A stretch of 64,000 nt of DNA from Kineosporia corallincola (GTDB lineage: Bacteria; Actinomycetota; Actinomycetes; Actinomycetales; Kineosporiaceae), in NCBI RefSeq assembly GCF_018499875.1, contig NZ_JAHBAY010000009.1, positions 186,001 through 250,000 of the forward strand, written 5' to 3'. The notes under the pieces are model-generated. The model searched no databases. It saw only the letters and a program-made list of their open reading frames with translations, and was not told the origin of the DNA. A program made the position numbers and the translations under genes. Below are positions 48,952 to 56,950 of the stretch, piece after piece; the stretch's first letter is position 1, and each line of letters opens with the position of its first letter.

Positions 48952-51831
48952 ATGTTTCGCGAGCCGCGCCGTTTGGAGGAGCTTCCTCCCTTCGACCCGC
49001 GGACCATCGACGTGGTGCGGCGAAGCCTCCAGACCCTGCCTCCCGACCACGTCGAGCTGACCCGTGAGTTCTACCGGCAGCTGTTCGCCATGGTCCCCGC
49101 GGCCCGGGGGATGTTCCCGGAGGACATGAACCCGCAGAGCGAGCGGCTGCTGCACGCCATCCTGATGACGGTCGAGCACCTGGACCGGCCGGAGATGGTC
49201 GAGGTGCAGCTGCGTCGCTGGGGGGCGATCCACCGGGACAAGTACAAGATCACCGACGATCTCTACCCGTACGTGGCCCACGCCCTGGTGCGGGCGCTGC
49301 GGCATCTCAACGGCGGCGATCTGGAGACGACGGTCGCCTCGTGCTGGATGGCCGTGTACGAGTGGATGGCCGCGGTGATGATCGACGGCGCCGACGCGGC
49401 GGATGCCGCGGACGCCGTGGACGCGGCCGGTGGCGCGGCTGCTGCCGTGGAGCCCGGCGCGGGTTCCGGGCACGGTGGCCCGGACCGCGCGAACGAGACA
49501 CACGGTGCCCAGGGTGCCGGAGCCCGGCCGGACGCGCGACCGGCCTCCGGAGCGCGCGCGGCGTACGCCGCCGCCCAGGCCCGTGACGAGCAGGCGGCCG
49601 CCGGTCGCGCTGGTGCCGGTTCGTCGGGGGCCGGGCCGAGTGGGCTCGCCGTCCGGAACGACGGTGCCGCCCGGTCGTCCGGTGCCGAGTCGGGGCGTCT
49701 CCTGGCCGGGCACTCCGGCGGTGGGCCGAGCTCCGCCCAGCCGGCCGCGGTCGCGGCCCGTGCCGTCGACCCCGCCCCGCCCACCCGCCCGACCCGGACC
49801 GCCGACGTGTTCGCCCCGCGGCCGGTCTACCGGCCCGAGGCCGAGGAGCCCGGCCGCGGTCAGGGCCATGCCGATCAGGGTGGTTACGGGCAGAGCGGTG
49901 ACCCGGACGACGGCTACGGCCAGGACCCCGCCGACCAGACCGTCGACGCGCGTGAGGGCTACGGCCTCGCCGTCTACGGGCAGGACGCCGACGACACCGC
50001 CCACGGGCAGCAGGATTACGCGCAGCCGGACTATGCGCAGCCGGGATACGGCCAGCCGGGTCACGGGCAGTCCGGGCGCGGTCAGGCGGGTCACGGGCCT
50101 TCCGGGCGCGAGAAGCTGGGATACGGGCGGCCCGGATACGAGCGTTCCGGCCACCCGCAGCCCGGTTACCCGCAGCCCGGCGCCGAGCAGCAGGGGTACG
50201 CGGGCCAGGACCGTGCTGGGCAGGGTCACGCGGGGCAGGGCTACGCGGGCCAGGAGCACGCCGGGCAAGCTCGGCCGGGCCAGGAGCACGCCGGGCAAGC
50301 TCACCCGGGCCAGGGGTATGCCGCGCAGGGTTACGCGGACCGGGACCACGCCGGGCAGGGACCCGCGAATCAGGGCCGCGCAGGCCAGGACTGGGCGGCC
50401 CAGGACCACACCGATCGGCGTGACCCGGGCCGGAACTGGGCCGGTCAGGACTACGCCGGGCACGGCAGTACCGGTCAGGGTGACGCGGCCCCGACCTGGG
50501 CCGACCAGGACTACGCCGCCCAGGGCGACCCGGGCCGGAACTGGGCCGACCAGGACCACGCCGGGCACGGCAACACCGGGCAGGACGACCCGGGCCGGAG
50601 CTGGGCCGATCAGAACTACGCCGGCCGGGGCCAGACCGGCCAGGATGACGTGGCTCAGGGCTGGGCGGATCAGGACCACGCCGGGCAAGGCCACGCCGAC
50701 CAGGGCTGGGCGGATCAGGACCACGCCGGGCAAGGCCACGCCGACCAGGGCTGGGCCGATCAGAACCACGCCGACCAGAACCACACTGACCAGGGTTACG
50801 CCGAGCAGGGTTACGCCGAGCAGGGTTACGCCGAGCAGGGTTACGCCGGGCAGAGCCATGCCAACCAGGGCTGGGCTAACCAGAACCATGCCGAGCAGGG
50901 CTGGGCTAACCAGAACCATGCCGAGCAGGGCTGGGCCGACCAGGGTTACGCCGGGCAGGGGCCCGCGGATCAGCGCTATTCGGAGCAGGCCTACGGGGAC
51001 ACCGCTCCGGTGCAACGGGTCCAGGAAGAGATCGCCCACTGGCAGACCGGCCTCCAGACGGACGGCTGGGCGCAGCCCGGCGCCGGGGCGGGCCGTGAAC
51101 CGGGCGGCCCGGCGAACTCCGGCGCGATGCGGCAGCTGCCCGCGACGCCGGACGGTCAGCGGGGCGGCCCGGGAACCGGATCGATGCGGCAGGTGCCGGG
51201 TCGGCCCGGCGGGTCCGGCCGGACCGGCTCCCTGCGGCAGGTGGCGGGTCAGACGGGTTCCGTGCCGCAGGTGGGACGTCCGCAGCCCGGCATCGGCCAG
51301 ACCGGCTCCATGCGTCAGCTGGGTGCCCCCGACGCCGGAGGCCCGGTGCGCCGGCTCCCGTCACGGCCGGCGGGACAGCCGGGCGGGCCCGGGCAGACGG
51401 GGTCGATGCGCCAGGTGACCGGGCGTCCCGGGCCGGCGCAGGGTGGCACGGGCTCGATGCCGCAGATCCCCGCCCGCCAGCAGGACCACTCCGGAAACAG
51501 CCGTGGCGAAACGGTTTACCGGTACGCCGATGACGCCCAGGCCTACGACGAGCAGCAGTACGACGAGCAGCAGGGCCGCGGCTGGACGGGCCAGGACCAG
51601 TACGCCGACGACCAGTGGTCCGACCCGCAGCCCGCCGCCGACCAGTACGCCCAGCAGGGATATGCCCAGCAGGGATACGGCGGCGCCCGGTACGCCCGGC
51701 AGCCGTACGGCGAGCAGTACATCGACGAGCCGCACCGCTCGCAGCAGCAGTATCCGGCCGCGGACGACGATCGGGACACCCAACCGCAGCCGGGGTACCC
51801 GGCGGCCGACTCCTGGCAGGGCAAGCGATGA
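48952..51831 (+). CDS. Flavohemoglobin-type globin with a 53-unit pentad-repeat low-complexity tail
   Basis: The 959-residue product starts with a single globin domain (about 15-145). REFYRQLFAMVPAARGMF carries Tyr41 at the B10 position, PQSERLLHAIL carries Gln62 at E7, and RRWGAIHRDKYKITDDLYP carries the probable proximal His94 eleven residues before Tyr105; this trio is the heme pocket of flavohemoglobin NO dioxygenases. No FAD/NAD reductase domain follows. Instead come an Ala/Gly/Pro-rich segment (145-300), GYGQ-type repeats (300-416), 53 exact pentads A-[DGE]-Q-[GDN]-[YWH] (417-681), about eight TGSMRQ-like motifs (723-839) and a Gln/Tyr/Asp-rich end. AGGGAGA precedes ATG 48952. Its TGA overlaps the ATG of the NOS gene (ATGA). 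Oxidation or buffering of NO made by the partner is the likely role; scaffolding by the tail is inference. Confidence 0.88.
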   Translation: MFREPRRLEELPPFDPRTIDVVRRSLQTLPPDHVELTREFYRQLFAMVPAARGMFPEDMNPQSERLLHAILMTVEHLDRPEMVEVQLRRWGAIHRDKYKITDDLYPYVAHALVRALRHLNGGDLETTVASCWMAVYEWMAAVMIDGADAADAADAVDAAGGAAAAVEPGAGSGHGGPDRANETHGAQGAGARPDARPASGARAAYAAAQARDEQAAAGRAGAGSSGAGPSGLAVRNDGAARSSGAESGRLLAGHSGGGPSSAQPAAVAARAVDPAPPTRPTRTADVFAPRPVYRPEAEEPGRGQGHADQGGYGQSGDPDDGYGQDPADQTVDAREGYGLAVYGQDADDTAHGQQDYAQPDYAQPGYGQPGHGQSGRGQAGHGPSGREKLGYGRPGYERSGHPQPGYPQPGAEQQGYAGQDRAGQGHAGQGYAGQEHAGQARPGQEHAGQAHPGQGYAAQGYADRDHAGQGPANQGRAGQDWAAQDHTDRRDPGRNWAGQDYAGHGSTGQGDAAPTWADQDYAAQGDPGRNWADQDHAGHGNTGQDDPGRSWADQNYAGRGQTGQDDVAQGWADQDHAGQGHADQGWADQDHAGQGHADQGWADQNHADQNHTDQGYAEQGYAEQGYAEQGYAGQSHANQGWANQNHAEQGWANQNHAEQGWADQGYAGQGPADQRYSEQAYGDTAPVQRVQEEIAHWQTGLQTDGWAQPGAGAGREPGGPANSGAMRQLPATPDGQRGGPGTGSMRQVPGRPGGSGRTGSLRQVAGQTGSVPQVGRPQPGIGQTGSMRQLGAPDAGGPVRRLPSRPAGQPGGPGQTGSMRQVTGRPGPAQGGTGSMPQIPARQQDHSGNSRGETVYRYADDAQAYDEQQYDEQQGRGWTGQDQYADDQWSDPQPAADQYAQQGYAQQGYGGARYARQPYGEQYIDEPHRSQQQYPAADDDRDTQPQPGYPAADSWQGKR
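50200..50994 (+). repeat. 53 uninterrupted 15-bp units coding Ala-x-Gln-x-aromatic pentads
   Basis: The 795 bases divide exactly into 53 pentapeptides without any insertion. Position 1 is nearly always Ala, position 3 Gln, position 5 Tyr, Trp or His; position 2 is Gly, Asp, Glu or Asn. Near-identical DNA blocks, such as the 45-bp duplication at 50671-50760, three TACGCCGAGCAGGGT units near 50805-50850, and a 30-bp duplication near 50880-50940, show recent internal expansion. The consensus is not the A-(D/N)-L-x-x pentapeptide-repeat fold. Confidence 0.9.
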
Positions 51832-53468
51832 GCCAGCAGAACCTGCACGTCGGCCAGGGCATGGGTGCGGTCCCGGGGATGGACGTCCCGGCGTTCGAGG
51901 CGGGCGCCCCCACGGTGGCGGTCCGCACCACCGCACCGGTGGCGGGAGCGTCCCCGAAATCGTCCGGGCACCCGCTGTTCCGCCCGACCACGGCGTTCAC
52001 CCACGACACCGAGCGGCCGGGCATCGACCCGGACCGGGTGGCCGCGGACTGGGCCCTGATGTACGAGTGGCTCGAGCGTGACCAGGAGATGGCGGCGGTC
52101 TGCGGTTTCGCGCCCGGCGACCTGAATCTCTCGGCCCGCCAGGCCCGCATCAACGAGCTGCGGGCCGAGGTCGGCCCCGGCCGCACCTTCGAGGTGCGCC
52201 CGGCCGAGATGCAGTTCTGGGTGCGCTATTCCTGGATCAACTCCGACCGCTGCTCCGGTCGCCAGCACGCGCTCCAGCACGCCGTGATCCAGTACCGGCC
52301 GGAGGTGCGCAGCGCCGTCGACATGCTGCGCGCCGTGGTCGAGCACGCGGACGTCGCGATGTCCGCGCCGGTGCCGCCGCAGACGGTCATCACCGTGCTC
52401 GGCGCCCCGACCCCGCCGGGGCGGCTCGGCCCGCTGTTCGTGTCCGAGCAGATGCTCCGCCCCGCGGGTTACCGCCTGCCCGGCGGCCGGTGGACCGGTG
52501 ACGGCGGCTACCTCGACCTCACCGACTGGGTGCGCGCGCACGGCGGCGCCGGGCTGATCGAGCCGGTGCCCGGCTACCGCCCCGGCACGTTCGACCTGCT
52601 GCCGATGGTCGCGATGGGCGCGGACGGCGAGCTGGTGATGGCCACGGTGCCGAAGAGCGAGCGCTTCCTCATCGACATCCCCTGGCCCCGGCACCCGGAG
52701 AGCGAGCCGGACGGCGGCGACGACTCCGGTTACGGCGAGGCGTTCGCGACCTGGCCGGCCATCCCGCTCCAGACCAACTTCGACCTGGACATCGCCGGCC
52801 AGCGCTACTGCCTGATCTTCAACGGCTGGTACGTCGACGAGGAGCTGGCCACCAACTTCCTCGACGTGAACCGTTACGACTGGGCCGGCCGGGTCAGCGA
52901 GGCCATCCACGGTCCGGTCGATCAGCAGATGCTCTCGCGCACGGACCGTTTCGACGAGTACCGGACGGCGCAGATCGAGATCGCCACGCTGCGGGCGATC
53001 CGGGCCGGGTTCAAGAAGGCCCGGATGAAGATGAACAACCTGTCGGCCAGCCAGAGCGGCTTCGGCAAGTTCTGCGAGCGGCACCTCACCACCCACGGCG
53101 AGATGCCGCCCAACGACACCGGATGGACGGCGAACCGGGTCGGCTCCCGCTTCCGCTACGCCAGCCACCCGATGCCGCACCTGCCGCAGGAACGTGGCGC
53201 GGCCCTGGTCAAGCACTGGCTCACGGTGAAGTCGCTGCGCCCTGACGTGCCGGTGCACGTCGCCGACCTGGAGACCGGCCAGCTGACCGGGCCGCCGGCG
53301 AACCCGAACGTGAACCCGAACCCGGCCGAGGTGGCGGGCCGCCCCGGCCGTCACGCGATGCCGGTCTCCTACGCACGTGAACCCGGGCGCGAACCAGGCC
53401 GCGATCCCGGCCGGGATCTGCCGGACGAGGGCGCCCCCGCCCGCGGCGGCTGCCCGGTCGCCCACTGA
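51828..53468 (+). CDS. Divergent bacterial nitric-oxide-synthase oxygenase
   Basis: A 546-residue protein whose residues about 105-455 follow the NOS oxygenase domain in order: SWINSDRCSGR with heme-ligand Cys142 (WRNxxRCIGR in other NOS), SEQMLRPAGY with Gln208, RPGTFDLLPMV, LIDIPWPRHPE, FATWPAIPLQ, and the substrate-site IFNGWYVDEEL with Glu339, then NRYDW. The family makes NO and citrulline from L-arginine with an external reductase. Differences: the Arg of TEIGxR is missing, VDHH is replaced by MNNLS, and the pterin-site WxWxIPP is GWTANRVG, so cofactor use may differ. It has a 50-residue N-terminal extension and a Pro/Arg tail ending GGCPVAH. ATG 51828 overlaps the globin stop, so the two are translated together. 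Catalytic activity is inferred. Confidence 0.88.
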   Translation: MSQQNLHVGQGMGAVPGMDVPAFEAGAPTVAVRTTAPVAGASPKSSGHPLFRPTTAFTHDTERPGIDPDRVAADWALMYEWLERDQEMAAVCGFAPGDLNLSARQARINELRAEVGPGRTFEVRPAEMQFWVRYSWINSDRCSGRQHALQHAVIQYRPEVRSAVDMLRAVVEHADVAMSAPVPPQTVITVLGAPTPPGRLGPLFVSEQMLRPAGYRLPGGRWTGDGGYLDLTDWVRAHGGAGLIEPVPGYRPGTFDLLPMVAMGADGELVMATVPKSERFLIDIPWPRHPESEPDGGDDSGYGEAFATWPAIPLQTNFDLDIAGQRYCLIFNGWYVDEELATNFLDVNRYDWAGRVSEAIHGPVDQQMLSRTDRFDEYRTAQIEIATLRAIRAGFKKARMKMNNLSASQSGFGKFCERHLTTHGEMPPNDTGWTANRVGSRFRYASHPMPHLPQERGAALVKHWLTVKSLRPDVPVHVADLETGQLTGPPANPNVNPNPAEVAGRPGRHAMPVSYAREPGREPGRDPGRDLPDEGAPARGGCPVAH

Positions 53469-53537
53469 GAAAGCCTCACCCGCACCGGGAGATCATGGTT
53501 GGCTGGGACCGTGACTGTGACGAGAGGACCGGCTGAC

Positions 53538-54407
53538 ATGAGCTCCCCGGTGATCCGGCGGTACGCGGCCTTCCCCGACACCAGCGGTGCGGGCGAGCGT
53601 GGCCAGGTGGGCAACCCGGCCGGCGTGGTGCTCGCGGCCGGTGCCCTGGACGAGGCGCAGATGCTCGCCGTGGCCGCCGGGATCGGTTACTCCGAGACCG
53701 CTTTCGTGCTGCACCAGGAGAGCGGCCGGGCCACGCTGCGGTACTTCTCGCCGCTGGCCGAGGTGCCCTTCTGCGGTCACGCCACGATCGCGACCGCGGT
53801 GGCCCTGGCCCAGGAGCAGGGTCCGGGCGACATCGTGTTCGACACCCCGGTCGGCCCGATCGCGCTGCGCACACGCATGGACGGCGAACAGATCACCGCC
53901 TCGTTCACCAGCACCACCCCGCAGGTCCGGGCGCTGGCCGACGAGGTGCTCGGGCGTCTGCTCGGCCTGCTCGGTCTCACCGCCGCCGACCTCGACCCGG
54001 CCCTGCCACCCCGCGAGTCGTTCGCCGGGAACTGGCACCCGGTCGTGGTGCTGGCCGACGCCGCCCGGTTCGACGCGTTCACCTTCGCCCCCGGCGCCGT
54101 GCGGGCCCTGATGGACGAGCGGAACTGGACCGGCACCGTCACCGTGCTGCACCGGCGCGGCCCGGACGAGTTCGAGGCCCGCAACCTGTTCCCGGTGGGC
54201 GCCATCACCGAGGACCCGGCCACCGGCTCGGCCGCCGCCTCCACCGGTGCCTACCTGCGCGACCTCGGTCTGCTCACCCCGCCGGCCCGGATCGTCATCC
54301 ACCAGGGCCGTCACGTCGGGCGCCCGAGCCTGCTGCTGGTCGACGTGCCCACCGACGGCGGCATCGTGGTCAGCGGCACCGCCGTGCAGATCGCCGACGG
54401 CGCCTGA
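53538..54407 (+). CDS. PhzF-family isomerase-like protein
   Basis: A 289-residue PhzF/YddE-type protein with GNPAGVVL, GYSETAFVL (active-site Glu), the LRYFSPLAEVPFCGHATIA stretch and ITEDPATGSAAASTGAYL (anion-binding loop) in proper order. The two-lobed fold belongs to isomerases related to diaminopimelate epimerase; in phenazine makers it isomerises DHHA, elsewhere the role is unknown. GAGAGGA precedes ATG 53538. It follows the NOS gene by 69 bp in the same direction and could be co-transcribed. No other phenazine genes are present. Confidence 0.85.
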   Translation: MSSPVIRRYAAFPDTSGAGERGQVGNPAGVVLAAGALDEAQMLAVAAGIGYSETAFVLHQESGRATLRYFSPLAEVPFCGHATIATAVALAQEQGPGDIVFDTPVGPIALRTRMDGEQITASFTSTTPQVRALADEVLGRLLGLLGLTAADLDPALPPRESFAGNWHPVVVLADAARFDAFTFAPGAVRALMDERNWTGTVTVLHRRGPDEFEARNLFPVGAITEDPATGSAAASTGAYLRDLGLLTPPARIVIHQGRHVGRPSLLLVDVPTDGGIVVSGTAVQIADGA

Positions 54408-54481
54408 CCTCCCGGCCCGGCGCCCCGGCCCCTCGACCACCCGGCCGCCCAAGGAACCGGCGATTCGGCGTCCACCGTTGT

Positions 54482-54925
54482 TCAACTCACCGCCGAATCC
54501 GCCGGCGGCGCGAGCCGTCGCAGCCGCCGCCGGTCGGCGGGCCGCACCGTGGCCCGGCGGATCTCCGGGTAGATCCCGATCCAGGGCCCGCCGGCGTCCC
54601 GGCCGAGCGACAGCGGGCCGCTCCGGCTGATCTCGCCGTCCCCCTCGTCGAGCCAGGCCAGCAGTTCCGGCGCCGAGATCCGCCCGTGCTCGATCGCGCA
54701 GTAGGTGATCCCGACGTCCCCCTGGTCGTCGCGCCCGAACGTCACCTCCACCAGGTCACCGTTCCGGGTGCGCACCCGTACCACCACCGCGTCGTCCACC
54801 GGTTCGTCCTCCACGTCCACCCCTCGTCGCGACGGCAACGGCGTCACCCGGACGGAGGCACGCAGGGCCAGGAGGCGGGACGCGGGAGCGACGCTCCCCC
54901 ATACCGCGATCGCGCCTTCCACCAT
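54482..54925 (-). CDS. Hypothetical protein
   Basis: A 147-residue soluble protein of unknown family: VDVEDEPVDDAVVVRVRTRNG, LVEVTFGRDDQGDVGITYCA, ISAPELLAWLDEGDGE, then GPWIGIYPEIRRATV and an Arg-rich end. Codon use is typical. It is convergent with phzF-like and divergent from the XRE regulator. Confidence 0.6.
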   Translation of the reverse strand: MVEGAIAVWGSVAPASRLLALRASVRVTPLPSRRGVDVEDEPVDDAVVVRVRTRNGDLVEVTFGRDDQGDVGITYCAIEHGRISAPELLAWLDEGDGEISRSGPLSLGRDAGGPWIGIYPEIRRATVRPADRRRLRRLAPPADSAVS

Positions 54926-55067
54926 GCTTGTGCCCTTCTCGTTACTCCGTCCGGGTGACGCCGTGAACGTACGTCGGCACCGCGCGTCACCCGCAAGTGG
55001 TCAAAGTGGTGCTGTCATTTTGACCGGGTTGAAGTGACCGGATATGCCACCGTTTAGCATCGTCACC

Positions 55068-55955
55068 GTGAGCACTCTCGTGGACGCGGACCGGTGGGAC
55101 CCCGATCAGCCCGATGAGCCGGGTCAGCCGGCGGAACTGCCGATCGGTGCCCTGCGCAGGTCGCTCGCCCGCAAGCTCCGGGAGGCCCGGGAGGCCGCCC
55201 GGATGTCGCGGGCCGCGGTCGAGAGGCGCGGCGGCGGCTCGCAGAGCAAGCTGACCCGGATCGAGAACGGCACCAGCATCCCGCGCCGCGCCGACGTCGA
55301 GTTCCTGGCCCGGCTGTACAAGCTGCCCGAGGAGACCGTGAACGCGCTGTCCGAGATGGCCGTCAAGGCCCGCCAGCAGACCTGGTGGGAGGTGCTCGGC
55401 AAGGGCCTGCCCTCGGAGGAGAACTTCGAGATCTACCTGTCGTTCGAGTCGTTCGCCCGCAGTCTCCAGGTGGTCGGCGGGCTGGTGGTGCCGGGCATCG
55501 CGCAGTCCGAGGAGTACATGCGCCACCGGCTGGCGGAGGTGCCCGAGCCGCTCGGCCAGGACGTCATCGACCGCACCGTGCAGATCCGGATGCGGCGTCA
55601 GGAAGAGATTCTCGGCCGGATCCCGGTCACCGTCGTGATCCCCGAGGAGGCCCTGCACCGCGAGCACGGCGGCAGCGGCGGCGTGCAGCGGCAGATCGCC
55701 TACCTGTGCGAGCTGAACTCCCGCCACGCCACCGACATCCGCTGCCTGCCCTACAGTGCGGGGCCCTACCAGGGCGGTTTCGGGGAGTTCACCATCCTGG
55801 AGTTCCCCGGCCACACCGGGGAACGGCCCGTGGTCTACACAGAGACGTACTTCGGCGGTCAGTACAGCGCGTCCGACGAAGTGCTCGGCGGTATCAAGCA
55901 GCGTTTCGCCGCCATCGCGTCCCGATCCGTCCCCATCGAGGAGTTTGCCGCATGA
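55068..55955 (+). CDS. XRE-family regulator with DUF5753 domain
   Basis: A 295-residue protein: N-terminal XRE helix-turn-helix (LRRSLARKLREAREAARMSR ... SKLTRIENGTSIPRRADVEFL) and a C-terminal DUF5753 domain (LVVPGIAQSEEYMRHRLAE, VTVVIPEEALHREHGGSG, YVETYFGGQ-type end). It is the regulator half of the common actinomycete XRE/DUF397 (WhiJ-like) pairs linked to development and antibiotic control. GTG 55068 follows TAGCAT by 7 nt, so a leaderless start is preferred over ATG 55044. Its stop overlaps the DUF397 start. Confidence 0.88.
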   Translation: MSTLVDADRWDPDQPDEPGQPAELPIGALRRSLARKLREAREAARMSRAAVERRGGGSQSKLTRIENGTSIPRRADVEFLARLYKLPEETVNALSEMAVKARQQTWWEVLGKGLPSEENFEIYLSFESFARSLQVVGGLVVPGIAQSEEYMRHRLAEVPEPLGQDVIDRTVQIRMRRQEEILGRIPVTVVIPEEALHREHGGSGGVQRQIAYLCELNSRHATDIRCLPYSAGPYQGGFGEFTILEFPGHTGERPVVYTETYFGGQYSASDEVLGGIKQRFAAIASRSVPIEEFAA

Positions 55956-56155
55956 GCACCAAGGATCCACACACCTGGGTCAAGGCCGCCGCCAGCGCCG
56001 AGACCGGTAACTGCGTCGAGCAGCGGGTCGCCCGCCCGGACGGCCGGATCGAGGTGCGGGACACCAAGCAGCACGGCCGGGGGCCGACGCTGCGCCTGGC
56101 CCCCGCCGTGTTCCGGGCCTGGGTCGACGCCGCGAAACAGGGCGAGCTCGGCTGA
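55952..56155 (+). CDS. DUF397-domain small protein
   Basis: A 67-residue DUF397 protein (TWVKAAASAETGNCVEQRVA, VRDTKQHGRGPTLRLAP, FRAWVDAAKQGELG) coupled to the XRE gene by an ATGA overlap. These small partners bind or neutralise the adjacent XRE regulator. A hairpin follows 5 bp after the stop. Confidence 0.88.
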   Translation: MSTKDPHTWVKAAASAETGNCVEQRVARPDGRIEVRDTKQHGRGPTLRLAPAVFRAWVDAAKQGELG

Positions 56156-56160
56156 TTCCC

Positions 56161-56210
56161 GCCGTGATCATGCACGCCCTCGGGCCGGGAGGGTGCTGCA
56201 TGGTCACGGC
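56161..56210. terminator. Long inverted repeat between convergent genes
   Basis: GCCGTGATCATGCA and TGCATGGTCACGGC pair with one mismatch, and the stem continues as CCCTC/GAGGG with small bulges. It covers the stop codon of the HAD gene and follows the DUF397 stop, so it may terminate both. Confidence 0.7.
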
Positions 56211-56845
56211 AGGAGATACATCCGGTTCGGCAGCCGGAAGGCCCGGCGGGCGTACCCGCCGTCGAGGTCGGACTGCTGGTCGCCGACGTTCGCCAGCAGG
56301 TCGTGCCCGAGCGAGGCCAGCCGTGCGCGCACCGAGCTCTTGAACTGCGTGGTCGACAGGTGCGGCTGGTCGGCCGGTTTCGTGAACAGCCCGGCGGGAT
56401 CCGGGTAGCCCTGCTCGCGCAGGTTCTCCAGCGTCACGGCCCGCGCCTGGTCCGGCCGGTTGGTCAGGTAGAACAGCGAAAGGCCGCGCGCGGCAGCCGC
56501 TCGCGTGAACTCCGGCATCCCGCTCACCGCCGTCGGCTGCTTGCCCAGCACGAACCCGGCCAGCGCGCGCAGGTCGTCGTACCCGGCGAAATCGCTCGCG
56601 GCGCCGTAGGCGTAGGTGCTCAGCAGGGTGTCGTCGATGTCGAGCACCAGTGCGCCCCGCGCGAATCCGGCCACGAAATGGTGGACGTCGTCCATCACGC
56701 GCTCCACGTCGCGCAGGTACTCCGAGGTGGGGGAGACGCGGCCGGTCCCGGTGTCGCCGTAGTAGCGGCGGATCTCGGTCGCGGGGTGACCGGACGGCAG
56801 AAACCGGGGGAGGGCGGCCGCGGCGCCCGGGCTCGGGGTGCTCAT
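56204..56845 (-). CDS. HAD-family acid phosphatase
   Basis: A 213-residue class B acid-phosphatase-like HAD protein with motif I LVLDIDDTLL (Asp69, Asp71), motif II FYLTNRPDQ, a Lys in TQFKSSVRARL and motif III LLANVGDQQSDLDGG. There is no signal peptide, unlike many secreted relatives, so a cytoplasmic nucleotide or sugar phosphatase is likely. Confidence 0.82.
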   Translation of the reverse strand: MSTPSPGAAAALPRFLPSGHPATEIRRYYGDTGTGRVSPTSEYLRDVERVMDDVHHFVAGFARGALVLDIDDTLLSTYAYGAASDFAGYDDLRALAGFVLGKQPTAVSGMPEFTRAAAARGLSLFYLTNRPDQARAVTLENLREQGYPDPAGLFTKPADQPHLSTTQFKSSVRARLASLGHDLLANVGDQQSDLDGGYARRAFRLPNRMYLLP

Positions 56846-56893
56846 GCCCCGACCCTTTCATACCGGTTCGTGGCGGGACCGGGTGAGGGAACG

Positions 56894-56936
56894 GCACCGG
56901 CCCGGCACCTCCCCGAAGGAGATGCCGGGCCGGTGC
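56894..56936 (-). terminator. katG terminator hairpin
   Basis: Perfect 14-bp arms GCACCGGCCCGGCA and complement around 15 nt, just past the katG stop (56951-56953) on the minus strand. Confidence 0.8.
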
Positions 56937-56950
56937 ACCGATCGGATGGA

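Noticed and set aside
49403-51418. A 671-codon Thr/Arg/Pro-rich frame inside the globin gene
   Set aside because: It is the alternate frame of the pentad-repeat DNA. The registered A-x-Q-x-Y units, the globin domain and the ribosome-binding site support the other frame.
53538-54407. Phenazine biosynthesis cluster
   Set aside because: A single PhzF-like gene is present without phzA, B, D, E or G. PhzF-fold proteins are common outside phenazine pathways.
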